Assembly: GCF_004792665.1 (NCBI RefSeq)
Contig: NZ_SRZX01000001.1
Location: forward strand, 806,001 to 870,000
DNA from: Marinobacter orientalis
GTDB taxonomy: Bacteria; Pseudomonadota; Gammaproteobacteria; Pseudomonadales; Oleiphilaceae
Direction of reading: 5' to 3'
DNA length: 64,000 nt
A program made the translations under genes and the position numbers. Positions within the stretch are counted from its first letter, which is position 1. Each line of letters begins with the position of its first letter. The notes under the pieces were generated by a model. The model was not told the DNA's origin. It worked only from the letters and a program-made list of their open reading frames with translations, and made no database searches. Below, in pieces: positions 18,050-26,345 of this stretch.

Positions 18050-19191
18050 GGAGTTTCCTTGTTTTTGATGGAATTAGTGGCCAGGCAGGCCTCCGGGTCG
18101 GAAAATTCGTAGCCGGTTGCCTCCGCTACCTCGCGGAAGGTGACCTTGCCCTGATAGACGTTGAGGCCGTTGCGCAAGTGATGATCGTCCTTCATCGCCT
18201 GCCCGGCGCCCTTGTTGGCCAACGCGGCAATGAACGGCAGCGTTACGTTATTCAGCGCGAGTGTAGACGTTCTGGCAACTGCGCCCGGCATATTGGCAAC
18301 GCAGTAATGCACCACACCATCCACGACATAGGTGGGGGCATCGTGTGTGGTGGGTTTCGAGGTTTCGGTACAACCACCCTGGTCGATGGCCACATCCACG
18401 ATAACACTGCCCTCGGGCATCCGGCCGACCATGTCCCGGGTGACCAGTTTGGGCGCGGACGCCCCGGGAATGAGCACGCCACCAATGACCAGGTCCGATT
18501 CGGTCACCGCCTCATCGAGGGTTGCTGCGGTGGAGAACAGGGTGCTGATACGATTGCCATACAGATGATCCAGGCTTCTCAGTACGTCCATGTTCCGGTC
18601 CAGCACCGTCACCTGGGCACCCAGCCCGATGGCCATGGCCACTGCATTCTGACCGACCACACCACCACCAATCACTGTCACCCGTGCCGGGCTGACGCCG
18701 GGCACGCCACCCAGAAGAACACCGCGGCCGCCCAGTGATTTTTCCAGGCAGTGGGCGCCAGCCTGGATCGACATCCGTCCTGCCACTTCCGACATGGGCG
18801 CCAACAACGGCAGCCGGCCGTGGCTGTCAGTCACCGTTTCATAGGCGATGCAGGTGGCACCGGACTTCACCAGGTCGTCGGTCTGGGCCTGGTCCGGCGC
18901 CAGATGCAGGTAGGTAAACAGGATATGACCGGGCGTCAGCAGCGCCCTTTCATCGGCCTGGGGTTCTTTGACCTTGACGATCATCTCGGCGGCGGCAAAC
19001 ACGGCAGGGCCATCATCAAGAATTTCCGCGCCGGCCTTGCGATAATCCTCATCGCTGAACCCGATGGCCGACCCGGCATTTGCCTGGACATAAACGCTGT
19101 GCCCATGGCCGCAAAGTTCATGAACCGCCGCAGGCGTCATTCCTACCCGGTACTCATGGTTTTTGATCTCCTTCGGTACGCCAATCTTCAT
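18046..19191 (-). CDS. ald: Alanine dehydrogenase
   Basis: Ald interconverts L-alanine and pyruvate plus ammonia with NAD in the cytoplasm. From the ATG used here it has 381 residues, close to the usual 371-378. It opens with the family sequence MKIGVPKEIKNHEYRVGMTP. Lys75 in VKVKEP and His96 in TYLHLAP match the pyruvate-binding Lys and catalytic His. The NAD fold shows GGGVVGQNAVAMAIGLGA. Longer in-frame extensions lack this conserved start. AAGGGGC lies upstream of the ATG. It leads a two-gene unit with the GST. Confidence 0.93.
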   Translation of the reverse strand: MKIGVPKEIKNHEYRVGMTPAAVHELCGHGHSVYVQANAGSAIGFSDEDYRKAGAEILDDGPAVFAAAEMIVKVKEPQADERALLTPGHILFTYLHLAPDQAQTDDLVKSGATCIAYETVTDSHGRLPLLAPMSEVAGRMSIQAGAHCLEKSLGGRGVLLGGVPGVSPARVTVIGGGVVGQNAVAMAIGLGAQVTVLDRNMDVLRSLDHLYGNRISTLFSTAATLDEAVTESDLVIGGVLIPGASAPKLVTRDMVGRMPEGSVIVDVAIDQGGCTETSKPTTHDAPTYVVDGVVHYCVANMPGAVARTSTLALNNVTLPFIAALANKGAGQAMKDDHHLRNGLNVYQGKVTFREVAEATGYEFSDPEACLATNSIKNKETP

Positions 19192-19349
19192 GCCTTGCCC
19201 CTTGAATCCGGCTGGTAAACGATGTGTCATCCGGTAAAGTGTAGTAAAAAGGAATGACACCGGTAGTAGCAATTGAGTGCATCGGTTCAACGGGTTCCGG
19301 CGTACACGCGGGACCAGCCAGGCAATCGACCTACACGGAGCAGGAACGC

Positions 19350-20183
19350 ATGAAAACATACAGCCACGCCCTGACAGCAGCTTCCTTTCTGAAACCCGCG
19401 GCGCTTTCACTCGCCGCGGCCCTTACTCTGGCAAGCGGACAGGTATCAGCCGAGATGCAGACAGAAACCATCGAATACGAAGTGAACGGTGAGACTTTCA
19501 CCGGCTACATGGCTTACGACGACGAAGCCGATGAAAAACGCCCCGGCGTTCTGGTGGTTCACGAATGGTGGGGCCATAACGAATTCGCCCGGGAACAGGC
19601 AGAAAAGCTTGCCGCATCCGGCTACACCGCCTTCGCCCTGGACATGTATGGGTCCGGCAAGCTGGCAGAGCACCCTGAGGACGCTCAAAGCTTCATGAAA
19701 GAAGCGACGAAAGACATGGATCAGGTCAAGGCCCGCTTTACCGCCGCCATGGCATTGCTGCAACAGCACGACAGCGTCGACAGCGACAGGATTGCGGCCC
19801 AGGGGTACTGCTTCGGCGGGGCCGTGGTGCTGAACATGGCCCGCCTCGGGGTGGACCTGGACGCTGTAGTCAGCTATCACGGCGCCCTCGGCAGCCCGAT
19901 AAAGGCCGAAGCCGGCAAGGTCCAGCCACGGATTCACGTCTACACCGGTGGCGCCGACCAGATGGTGCCGTCAGATCAGGTCGCTGGCCTGGTGAAGGAA
20001 ATGCAGGACGCAGAAGCTGATCTGACCCTGGTCAGCTTCCCGGGAGTACTGCACTCCTTTACCAATCCCGGCGCGGACAGGATTGCCGAGGAATTCGACA
20101 TGCCCGTCGCCTATGACGAAGATGCTGCAGCTCGCTCCTGGGAGGGCACCATGCGGCTTTACGAGGAAGTGTTCAAAGACTGA
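19350..20183 (+). CDS. Exported dienelactone hydrolase family protein
   Basis: An alpha/beta hydrolase of the dienelactone hydrolase family, 277 residues. The triad is Cys154 (GYCFGGAVV), Asp203 (TGGADQMVP) and His235 (GVLHSFTNP), and the oxyanion region VVHEWWGHNEFAR is typical. It has a clear signal peptide ending near VSA at residue 34, so it should act in the periplasm, unlike the cytoplasmic enzyme of chlorocatechol degradation. No aromatic-degradation genes are nearby, and the natural substrate is unknown. The ATG has GGAGCAGG upstream. It ends five bases from the convergent plsC stop. Confidence 0.82.
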   Translation: MKTYSHALTAASFLKPAALSLAAALTLASGQVSAEMQTETIEYEVNGETFTGYMAYDDEADEKRPGVLVVHEWWGHNEFAREQAEKLAASGYTAFALDMYGSGKLAEHPEDAQSFMKEATKDMDQVKARFTAAMALLQQHDSVDSDRIAAQGYCFGGAVVLNMARLGVDLDAVVSYHGALGSPIKAEAGKVQPRIHVYTGGADQMVPSDQVAGLVKEMQDAEADLTLVSFPGVLHSFTNPGADRIAEEFDMPVAYDEDAAARSWEGTMRLYEEVFKD

Positions 20184-20188
20184 AACTT

Positions 20189-20884
20189 TCAGAGGGCACC
20201 GCCTATGGTGCTCCACACTTCTTCCCGCACATCGTCCATCTCTCGCCCGGCGGTAGTCACCGGCGGATGAATAACAATGTCTATGATGCCGGGCGAGAAG
20301 ACCGCTGTGCCCTTGGGCAGACGATCGTGGGATCCCTTTATCGTCACCGGAAGAATGGGCAGTTCACCGTCGCGGGCAATGACAAAACCGCCCTTCTTGA
20401 AGGGCAGGAGTCTGCCGTCCCAGGACCGTGTCCCTTCCGGAAAAATCAGGATACTGGTGCCCTCGGGCAATTGCGCCACGCCCCGCTTGATGCTTTCCAG
20501 CGCATCACTGCCCCTGGCGCGGTCAATGAAGAGGTTGCGTGAGGTTTCCAGCGCAAGGCCAAACAGAGGTATTTTCCTCAACTCTTTCTTGATCACCCAG
20601 CGATACTGAAGCCCCAGCGCCAGAACCAGCGCCGGGGGGTCCAGGTAGGAGGCATGATTACTGAGGATGACGTAGCGTTGAAGCGGATCAATATGCTCCC
20701 GCCCGCTAACACGCAAGCGGATACCGGTGAGCCTGAGAATGCACCAGGCAAAGACCTGGGTGCCGTGAAAGGCGGCGTTGCCACTACGCCCGGCCAGAGC
20801 GGCGATCACTATGGGCAGAAACAGGATCAGCGTGAGCAGTGCGGCCCAGAACAGTATCCAGACAGCTTTCAGGATTTTCAGCAT
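20189..20884 (-). CDS. plsC: 1-acyl-sn-glycerol-3-phosphate acyltransferase (PlsC family)
   Basis: PlsC adds the second acyl chain to lysophosphatidic acid on the inner face of the cytoplasmic membrane. From the ATG used here (231 residues) an N-terminal membrane helix spans about 8-31. The acyltransferase boxes follow: NHASYLD (76-82, the HX4D motif), the FIDRARGS region near 119-126, FPEGTR (148-153) and a ILPVTIKGS segment. A TTG 72 bases upstream would add a non-conserved N-terminus. Species with several PlsC-like proteins use some for other lipids, so the substrate is inferred. Confidence 0.82.
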   Translation of the reverse strand: MLKILKAVWILFWAALLTLILFLPIVIAALAGRSGNAAFHGTQVFAWCILRLTGIRLRVSGREHIDPLQRYVILSNHASYLDPPALVLALGLQYRWVIKKELRKIPLFGLALETSRNLFIDRARGSDALESIKRGVAQLPEGTSILIFPEGTRSWDGRLLPFKKGGFVIARDGELPILPVTIKGSHDRLPKGTAVFSPGIIDIVIHPPVTTAGREMDDVREEVWSTIGGAL

Positions 20885-20976
20885 AAAGGGCCCAAAGCAA
20901 TATAACGGTTCGGCTATGGCAAGCGGCAGGGGGTGAAAGATGTCACATCCGGGCAAAAATCACAAAACCCGGACAC

Positions 20977-21004
20977 AAAAAAAGGCAGCCGGAGCTGCCT
21001 TTTT
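20977..21004 (-). terminator. Rho-independent terminator of the cold-shock gene
   Basis: A GGCAGC/GCTGCC stem with a four-base loop is flanked by A and T runs on both sides, so it can work in either direction. On the minus strand seven Ts follow the stem, 19 bases after the cold-shock stop codon. It insulates plsC from the highly expressed upstream gene. Confidence 0.85.
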
Positions 21005-21022
21005 CGCGGTAACAACTATCCG

Positions 21023-21229
21023 TTAGATAGGTGTTACGTTTTCCGCTTGAGGACCTTTCTGGCCCTGGGTAACGGTGAACTCAACCTGCTGGCCTTCTGC
21101 CAGGGTCTTGAAACCGCTGCCCTGAATCGCGCTGTAGTGAACGAATACGTCCGGGCCGCCTTCACGAGTGATAAAGCCAAAGCCTTTAGCTTCGTTGAAG
21201 AACTTAACAGTGCCGGTAGTAGTAGACAT
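21023..21229 (-). CDS. Cold-shock protein, CspA family
   Basis: A 68-residue single cold-shock domain that binds single-stranded RNA and DNA and melts RNA structure. RNP1 (KGFGFI, 15-20) and RNP2 (VFVHY, 28-32) are intact, and length and charge match CspA/CspD-type proteins. Upstream lie roughly 240 bases without a gene before crcB. They probably hold a long structured leader as in other cold-shock genes, but I find no match to the E. coli cold box. A strong terminator follows the gene. Confidence 0.93.
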   Translation of the reverse strand: MSTTTGTVKFFNEAKGFGFITREGGPDVFVHYSAIQGSGFKTLAEGQQVEFTVTQGQKGPQAENVTPI

Positions 21230-21468
21230 ACTTAAACATTCCTGAAATCAATCATTTTATCTTGCCGCCAGGCCATCGTCATGATGCCCGATCAGCGTTT
21301 ACGGAAATACAGAACTCGCGGAATCAAAAACAGGACGGTCACTACTAACTGCGGAGTACGTTCTATTCATGAAAGCTTTGCTGAATCTTTCCTACGCAAA
21401 TAACTTTACTCTTTGTTACCTGGATTGCCAAGCCCATTTTGAATATTTCGCATAAGTAGTGATACCCA

Positions 21469-21849
21469 TCATCCGCGGACCAGGCCAAAGGTGTAAATTC
21501 CCAGTGCAGTCATAAGGATAGAGCCAACGACATGGGCCAATATCCCGGCCAGGGCCATGCTCCATTTGCCTTCCTGGAGGGCAGAGAGCATTTCCAGGGA
21601 GAAGGTGGAGAAGGTGGTAAGGCCACCACAAAGGCCGGTGATGGCGAACAGGCGCCACTCCGGTGCCAGTGAGCTGCCATGGACGAAGTAGCCGATCAGC
21701 AGGCCGACGAGCCAGCCGCCGGAGAGATTTGCGGCGAGGGTACCGTAGGGGATGACGTGATAGCTGCTATTGAGCCAGAGGCCCAGGGCCCATCTCAGAT
21801 TGGCGCCTATAACGGCTCCGGCGCTTACGGCCAGGATTGATAGCCACAT
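21469..21849 (-). CDS. crcB: Fluoride channel CrcB/Fluc
   Basis: A 126-residue, four-helix inner-membrane protein that forms a dual-topology dimer and lets fluoride leave the cell. Family signs are GANLRWALG near the start, GTLAANLSGGWLVG (the Asn-rich turn) and CGGLTTFSTFSLE near residue 75, which holds the central Na-site region and the Phe residues lining the pore. No fluoride riboswitch consensus is visible upstream; that space holds a large cloverleaf repeat. Confidence 0.92.
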   Translation of the reverse strand: MWLSILAVSAGAVIGANLRWALGLWLNSSYHVIPYGTLAANLSGGWLVGLLIGYFVHGSSLAPEWRLFAITGLCGGLTTFSTFSLEMLSALQEGKWSMALAGILAHVVGSILMTALGIYTFGLVRG

Positions 21850-21879
21850 TCTTCTGCATTACCTCGTATTTGGGTGCAC

Positions 21880-21989
21880 GCCGGCTGTTGCCGCCCCTTC
21901 CCGGGATACGCTACAAGCACATCCCTGTGCGCTTGAGTGAAGCCCTCCCTGGCTTCACACAATCCCGGGAAGGGGCGGCAACAGCCGGC
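21880..21989 (-). repeat. Cloverleaf repeat with two GGGA-loop hairpins (copy 1)
   Basis: The outer arms at 21880-21907 and 21962-21989 are a perfect 28-bp inverted repeat. Between them, read on the minus strand, are two hairpins: GTGAAGCC/GGCTTCAC with loop AGGGAG, then GCACA/TGTGC with loop GGGA. The second gives GCACAGGGATGT, one base off the CsrA/RsmA binding consensus RUACARGGAUGU. It begins 37 bases past the lysR stop in that gene's transcription direction and ends before crcB. It shares its loops and a trailing GCGTRTC with the repeat at 38934-39024, while its stems differ. Confidence 0.75.
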
Positions 21990-22026
21990 ACCGGTCCTCG
22001 GAGTATGCCGTCAAACAACCTCGAAG

Positions 22027-22941
22027 TTAAGCAGCTGGTCCGTCAACGCCCCAGACCCCTGCCAGCGCCTCCAGAGCTTCAGCAATCAATGGCTCGTCCT
22101 GACGGTCACGACGCCAGATGAAACTCAGCGCACAGGGCAACTGAACACCTTCAACGACCACCAGGCCTCTTTCCTGGCGCTCGGCCATGGCCAGGGCATC
22201 CCTGGCGAGGCTCAGGCCGACACCAGCCCGGACCAGGTCCAGCATGCAGGCTTCCTGATCGACCTGGGCGACGCCGTGGGGCGCTAACCCGAGCGGTTCC
22301 AGGGTACCCTTGAGTAATCGATGGTGAACGGAATTCTCGGGGGTGACTATCCAGGGCATGGCGGCCAGTTCAGGCCAGTCGTTCGACAGAATCCGTTGCC
22401 CCCAGCCTGCCGGGGCGATGACGTAATAGTGAAACCGGGTCAGCTCCCGGTGGGCCACTTCGGGCGCCAGCACACCCGGACCGATACCCGGCGGAGCCAG
22501 GAAAAATCCGACATCCAGAAGACCATCCCGGACCTGTTCCAGCACGCTGCCACTCATGCCCTGGCGCAGCTCCGTTTCCAGCTGGGGTGCGCGCTCCACC
22601 AGTCGATGCAGAAAGGCTCCCAGGCGAATAAACTCCGGATCGACGATGGTCCCCAGCCTGAGTCGTCCCCGCAGGGTGCTATGCAGTGCCCGGGCGTTCT
22701 GCTCGAAGGCCGACATGGCCGCCAGTGCCTTCTCGGCCGAAGGTAACAACGCCTGGCCGTCCGGTGTGAGAGCCAATCCCTGAGGCCTACGCTGGAACAG
22801 CTTCAGATCCAGCTCATCCTGAAGATGCTTGAGTTTCAGGCTGACTGCCGGCTGGGTCAGGTGAAGGCGGGTCGCTGCACGGGACACACTGCCCTCGCGG
22901 GCAACCGTAACAAAGGCCCGCAGGCTCTGGAGTGGATGCAT
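22027..22941 (-). CDS. LysR-family transcriptional regulator
   Basis: A 304-residue regulator with an N-terminal winged helix (MHPLQSLRAFVTVAREGSVS, AATRLHLTQPAVSLKLKHLQ) and a two-lobed effector domain from about residue 90. It is divergent from mmsA and the GMC oxidoreductase with 190 bases between, the usual arrangement for a LysR regulator and its target. A perfect 17-bp palindrome lies 30 bases upstream of its start. The effector is unknown; an intermediate of the neighbouring alcohol/aldehyde oxidation is a reasonable guess. Confidence 0.85.
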   Translation of the reverse strand: MHPLQSLRAFVTVAREGSVSRAATRLHLTQPAVSLKLKHLQDELDLKLFQRRPQGLALTPDGQALLPSAEKALAAMSAFEQNARALHSTLRGRLRLGTIVDPEFIRLGAFLHRLVERAPQLETELRQGMSGSVLEQVRDGLLDVGFFLAPPGIGPGVLAPEVAHRELTRFHYYVIAPAGWGQRILSNDWPELAAMPWIVTPENSVHHRLLKGTLEPLGLAPHGVAQVDQEACMLDLVRAGVGLSLARDALAMAERQERGLVVVEGVQLPCALSFIWRRDRQDEPLIAEALEALAGVWGVDGPAA

Positions 22942-22970
22942 GGGAAGCCTCTTCTTTCATACCGGAATCA

Positions 22971-22987
22971 TATAAGTTTAACTTATA
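22971..22987. promoter_or_regulatory. Perfect 17-bp palindrome, likely LysR operator
   Basis: TATAAGTT-T-AACTTATA is a perfect dyad and contains T-N11-A patterns, the general LysR recognition form. It sits between the LysR gene and mmsA, close to the lysR start, where an autoregulatory site is expected. Confidence 0.6.
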
Positions 22988-23131
22988 ACCGGCTTTTGAA
23001 AATCTCAATTGCTTTGATCTCTCATCCCCTCTAGCCTGAATGGTCAAATATCCACCATTATCGACAAGATCCCGGATCCACGCCTTACCGGCGTTTTTTC
23101 AAAGGTTTCACGCGAGAAGATCGAGGCATCC

Positions 23132-24643
23132 ATGACCAACGCAACCATCCTGCATTATATCAATGGCGAAATATCGGCCGGCACTTCAGAGCAGTCTCAG
23201 GAGGTGTTCAATCCGGCCACCGGCCAGGTGACCGGTCAGGTTGCCCTCGCCAACCGCACAGATGTGGATGCCGCCGTCGCGGCGGCTGATGCAGCCTTTC
23301 CCGCGTGGGCTGATACTCCGCCGATCCGTCGCGCCCGCGTGATGTTCAGATTCCTGGAACTGCTCAACAGGCACAGGGACGACCTGGCCCGCGCCATCAC
23401 CGCCGAGCACGGCAAGGTATTCACCGATGCCCAGGGCGAAGTGGCCCGTGGCATCGACATAGTGGAGTTCGCCTGCGGCATACCCCAGTTGCTGAAAGGG
23501 GATTACACCGAGCAGGCCAGCACCGGCATCGACAACTGGACCATGCGCCAGCCGCTCGGTGTGGTAGCCGGTGTCACACCGTTCAACTTCCCGGTAATGG
23601 TGCCCATGTGGATGTTCCCGGTTGCCATCGCCGCCGGTAACACCTTTGTGCTGAAGCCCAGCCCACTGGACCCCAGCGCCTCACTGATGATTGCCGACCT
23701 GCTGCGGCAGGCGGGGCTGCCTGATGGCGTGTTCAATGTGGTTCAGGGCGACAAGGAGTCGGTGGAAGCGCTGATTGAGCATCCTGATGTTCAGGCCCTG
23801 AGTTTTGTCGGCTCCACTCCGATTGCCAACCTCCTTTACGAGAAAGGTGCAAAACACGGCAAACGTATCCAGGCCCTCGGGGGCGCCAAGAACCACATGG
23901 TAGTGATGTCCGACGCCGATCTGGACAAGGCCGTTGACGCGCTGATTGGCGCAGCTTACGGCAGTGCCGGTGAGCGCTGCATGGCGATCAGCGTGGCACT
24001 GCTGGTTGGTGATGTGGCCGACCAGATCATGCCCCGGCTGGCCGAACGGGCCCGCACGCTGAAAGTGAAAAACGGAGAGCAGCTGGACGCCGAAATGGGC
24101 CCCATCGTCACCGCCGCCGCACACCAGCGCATTACCGGCTACATTGACAAGGGTGTCGCCGAGGGAGCTGAACTGGTGGTTGACGGCCGGAGGTTTGATG
24201 CCTCGGACACCGGTGAGGGCTGCGAGGATGGCTTCTGGATGGGCGGGTCATTGTTCGATCATGTCACCCCGGATATGACCATTTACCGGGAAGAAATTTT
24301 TGGTCCGGTTCTGGCCTGCGTCCGGGTCCCGGATATTGCCACCGCCATCAGGCTGATCAATGACCACGAATTCGGCAATGGCGTCAGCTGCTTCACTGAA
24401 AGTGGCAGTGTCGCCAGGGAGTTCGGCCGTCGCATCCAGGTGGGCATGGTGGGCATCAACGTTCCGATTCCGGTTCCCATGGCCTGGCATGGCTTCGGTG
24501 GCTGGAAGCGCTCGCTGTTCGGCGACACCCACGCCTATGGCGAGGAAGGCGTTAAATTCTATACACGCCAGAAATCCATCATGCAGCGGTGGTCGGATTC
24601 CATCAACGCCGGTGCAGAATTTGTGATGCCGACGGCCAAATAA
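23132..24643 (+). CDS. mmsA: Methylmalonate-semialdehyde dehydrogenase (CoA-acylating)
   Basis: MmsA oxidises methylmalonate or malonate semialdehyde with NAD and CoA to propionyl- or acetyl-CoA, in valine, beta-alanine and inositol catabolism. The 503-residue protein has the aldehyde dehydrogenase fold: [18 protein letters not shown], and catalytic Cys283 in [11 protein letters not shown]. The general-base Glu of ordinary aldehyde dehydrogenases is absent; LGGAKNH stands there, the MmsA hallmark that goes with CoA-dependent release. It is followed 28 bases later by a GMC oxidoreductase, so the pair may convert an alcohol to an acyl-CoA. Confidence 0.9.
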   Translation: MTNATILHYINGEISAGTSEQSQEVFNPATGQVTGQVALANRTDVDAAVAAADAAFPAWADTPPIRRARVMFRFLELLNRHRDDLARAITAEHGKVFTDAQGEVARGIDIVEFACGIPQLLKGDYTEQASTGIDNWTMRQPLGVVAGVTPFNFPVMVPMWMFPVAIAAGNTFVLKPSPLDPSASLMIADLLRQAGLPDGVFNVVQGDKESVEALIEHPDVQALSFVGSTPIANLLYEKGAKHGKRIQALGGAKNHMVVMSDADLDKAVDALIGAAYGSAGERCMAISVALLVGDVADQIMPRLAERARTLKVKNGEQLDAEMGPIVTAAAHQRITGYIDKGVAEGAELVVDGRRFDASDTGEGCEDGFWMGGSLFDHVTPDMTIYREEIFGPVLACVRVPDIATAIRLINDHEFGNGVSCFTESGSVAREFGRRIQVGMVGINVPIPVPMAWHGFGGWKRSLFGDTHAYGEEGVKFYTRQKSIMQRWSDSINAGAEFVMPTAK

Positions 24644-24671
24644 CGGCCCGACCCGCTGTGGAGAAAACGCC

Positions 24672-26336
24672 ATGTCCGAAAACAATAAGGGACAGCAGGA
24701 GTTCGACTACATCGTGATAGGCGCCGGTACCGCCGGCTGCCTGCTCGCCAATCGCCTGAGTGCAGACCCGGCCAACCGGGTATTGCTGATAGAAGCCGGC
24801 GGCCGGGACAACTATCACTGGATCCATATCCCCGTCGGCTACCTTTACTGCATCGATAACCCGCGCACCGACTGGCGCTTCCGTACCGAGCCGGACCCGG
24901 GCCTGAATGGCCGCTCGCTGATCTACCCCCGGGGCAAAACCCTGGGCGGCTGCTCCAGCATCAATGGCATGCTCTACATTCGCGGCCAGGCCCGGGATTA
25001 CAACCAGTGGGCGGAGACTGCCGGCGAAAAGGCCTGGCGCTGGGACAACTGCCTGCCCGACTTCATGCGCCACGAGGACCACTACCGCCTGGATGAAGGC
25101 GGCGACGCTGACCCGGAGCACGACAAATACCACGGCCACGGCGGCGAATGGCGCGTGGAACATCAGCGCCTGAAATGGAAAGTGCTGGAAGACTTTGCCA
25201 CGGCCTGCGTGGAGTCCGGCATTCCCCGGACCCGGGATTTCAACCGCGGCGACAACGAGGGTGTGGACTATTTTGAAGTGAACCAGCGCTCAGGCTGGCG
25301 CTGGAACACCTCCAAGGCATTCCTCCGGGAAGCGGAGAAGCGCCCCAACCTGACGCTCTGGCACTCTACCCACGTGCTCGGCCTGGAAACGGAAATCTCC
25401 GGTTCCGGCCCCCGCTGTACCGGCGTGCGTGTCGAGCGGCCGGGGCACGGCGAAACCATTGCCCGGGCAGCACGGGAGGTCATCCTCTGTGCCGGCGCCA
25501 TTGGCTCGCCGCAACTGCTGCAGCTGTCGGGCATCGGCCCCGCCGATCTTCTCGAAGAACACGGCATTGATGTGGTCGCCGATCTGCCCGGTGTTGGCGA
25601 AAACCTGCAGGACCATCTCCAGATCCGCTCCGTTTACAAGGTCAAGGGCGTGACTACCCTGAACACCATGGCCAACTCACTGATCGGCAAGGCCCGTATC
25701 GGCCTGGAATACCTGCTGACCCGCTCCGGACCCATGAGCATGGCGCCATCACAGCTTTGCCTGTTCACCCGCAGCTCCGAGGAGTTCGACTACGCCAATA
25801 TCGAATACCACGTTCAGCCGCTGAGCCTGGACGCCTTCGGCCAGCCACTGCACAACTTTCCGGCCATCACCGCCAGTGTCTGCAACCTGAATCCGACCAG
25901 CCGCGGCACCGTGCGTATCCGCAGCAAAGATCCGAAACAGGCCCCGGCCATTGCCCCCAATTACCTGAGCACTGCCGAAGACCGGAAAGTAGCCGCGGAT
26001 TCACTGCGGGTAACCCGCCGCATCGCAGAACAGCCCGCGTTCATGCAATACCAGCCGGAAGAGTTCAAACCCGGCCTGGAATACCAGACCGACGATGAAC
26101 TCACCAGGCTGGCCGGAGATATCGGGACCACCATTTTCCACCCGGTAGGCACTACGCGCATGGGCCGCGCCGATGACCCGCAGGCCGTCGTGGACCCTCA
26201 CCTGAGGGTCCGTGGCGTGGCAGGCCTGCGAGTCGTCGATGCCGGTATAATGCCCACCATTACCAGCGGCAATACCAACTCCCCCACCCTGATGATTGCA
26301 GAAAAAGCCGCCCGCTGGATCCTGGGCGGCGACTAG
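24672..26336 (+). CDS. GMC-family FAD alcohol/choline dehydrogenase
   Basis: A 554-residue flavoprotein of the glucose-methanol-choline family. It has the FAD-binding motif IGAGTAGC (residues 16-23), PRGKTLGGCSSINGMLYIRG near 87, and the C-terminal HPVGTTRMG and NTNSPTLMIAEKAA motifs with the active-site His. Relatives include choline dehydrogenase, the alkanol dehydrogenase AlkJ and polyethylene-glycol dehydrogenase. The location next to mmsA under a LysR gene favours a primary alcohol whose aldehyde goes to MmsA. Choline is unlikely, because no betaine-aldehyde dehydrogenase or BetI is present. It converges with fadE, nine bases apart. Confidence 0.85.
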   Translation: MSENNKGQQEFDYIVIGAGTAGCLLANRLSADPANRVLLIEAGGRDNYHWIHIPVGYLYCIDNPRTDWRFRTEPDPGLNGRSLIYPRGKTLGGCSSINGMLYIRGQARDYNQWAETAGEKAWRWDNCLPDFMRHEDHYRLDEGGDADPEHDKYHGHGGEWRVEHQRLKWKVLEDFATACVESGIPRTRDFNRGDNEGVDYFEVNQRSGWRWNTSKAFLREAEKRPNLTLWHSTHVLGLETEISGSGPRCTGVRVERPGHGETIARAAREVILCAGAIGSPQLLQLSGIGPADLLEEHGIDVVADLPGVGENLQDHLQIRSVYKVKGVTTLNTMANSLIGKARIGLEYLLTRSGPMSMAPSQLCLFTRSSEEFDYANIEYHVQPLSLDAFGQPLHNFPAITASVCNLNPTSRGTVRIRSKDPKQAPAIAPNYLSTAEDRKVAADSLRVTRRIAEQPAFMQYQPEEFKPGLEYQTDDELTRLAGDIGTTIFHPVGTTRMGRADDPQAVVDPHLRVRGVAGLRVVDAGIMPTITSGNTNSPTLMIAEKAARWILGGD

Positions 26337-26345
26337 TATTTCTGA

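Noticed and set aside
21850..22026. Fluoride riboswitch before crcB
   Set aside because: The conserved pseudoknot segments are not found on either strand; the space is taken up by the cloverleaf repeat.
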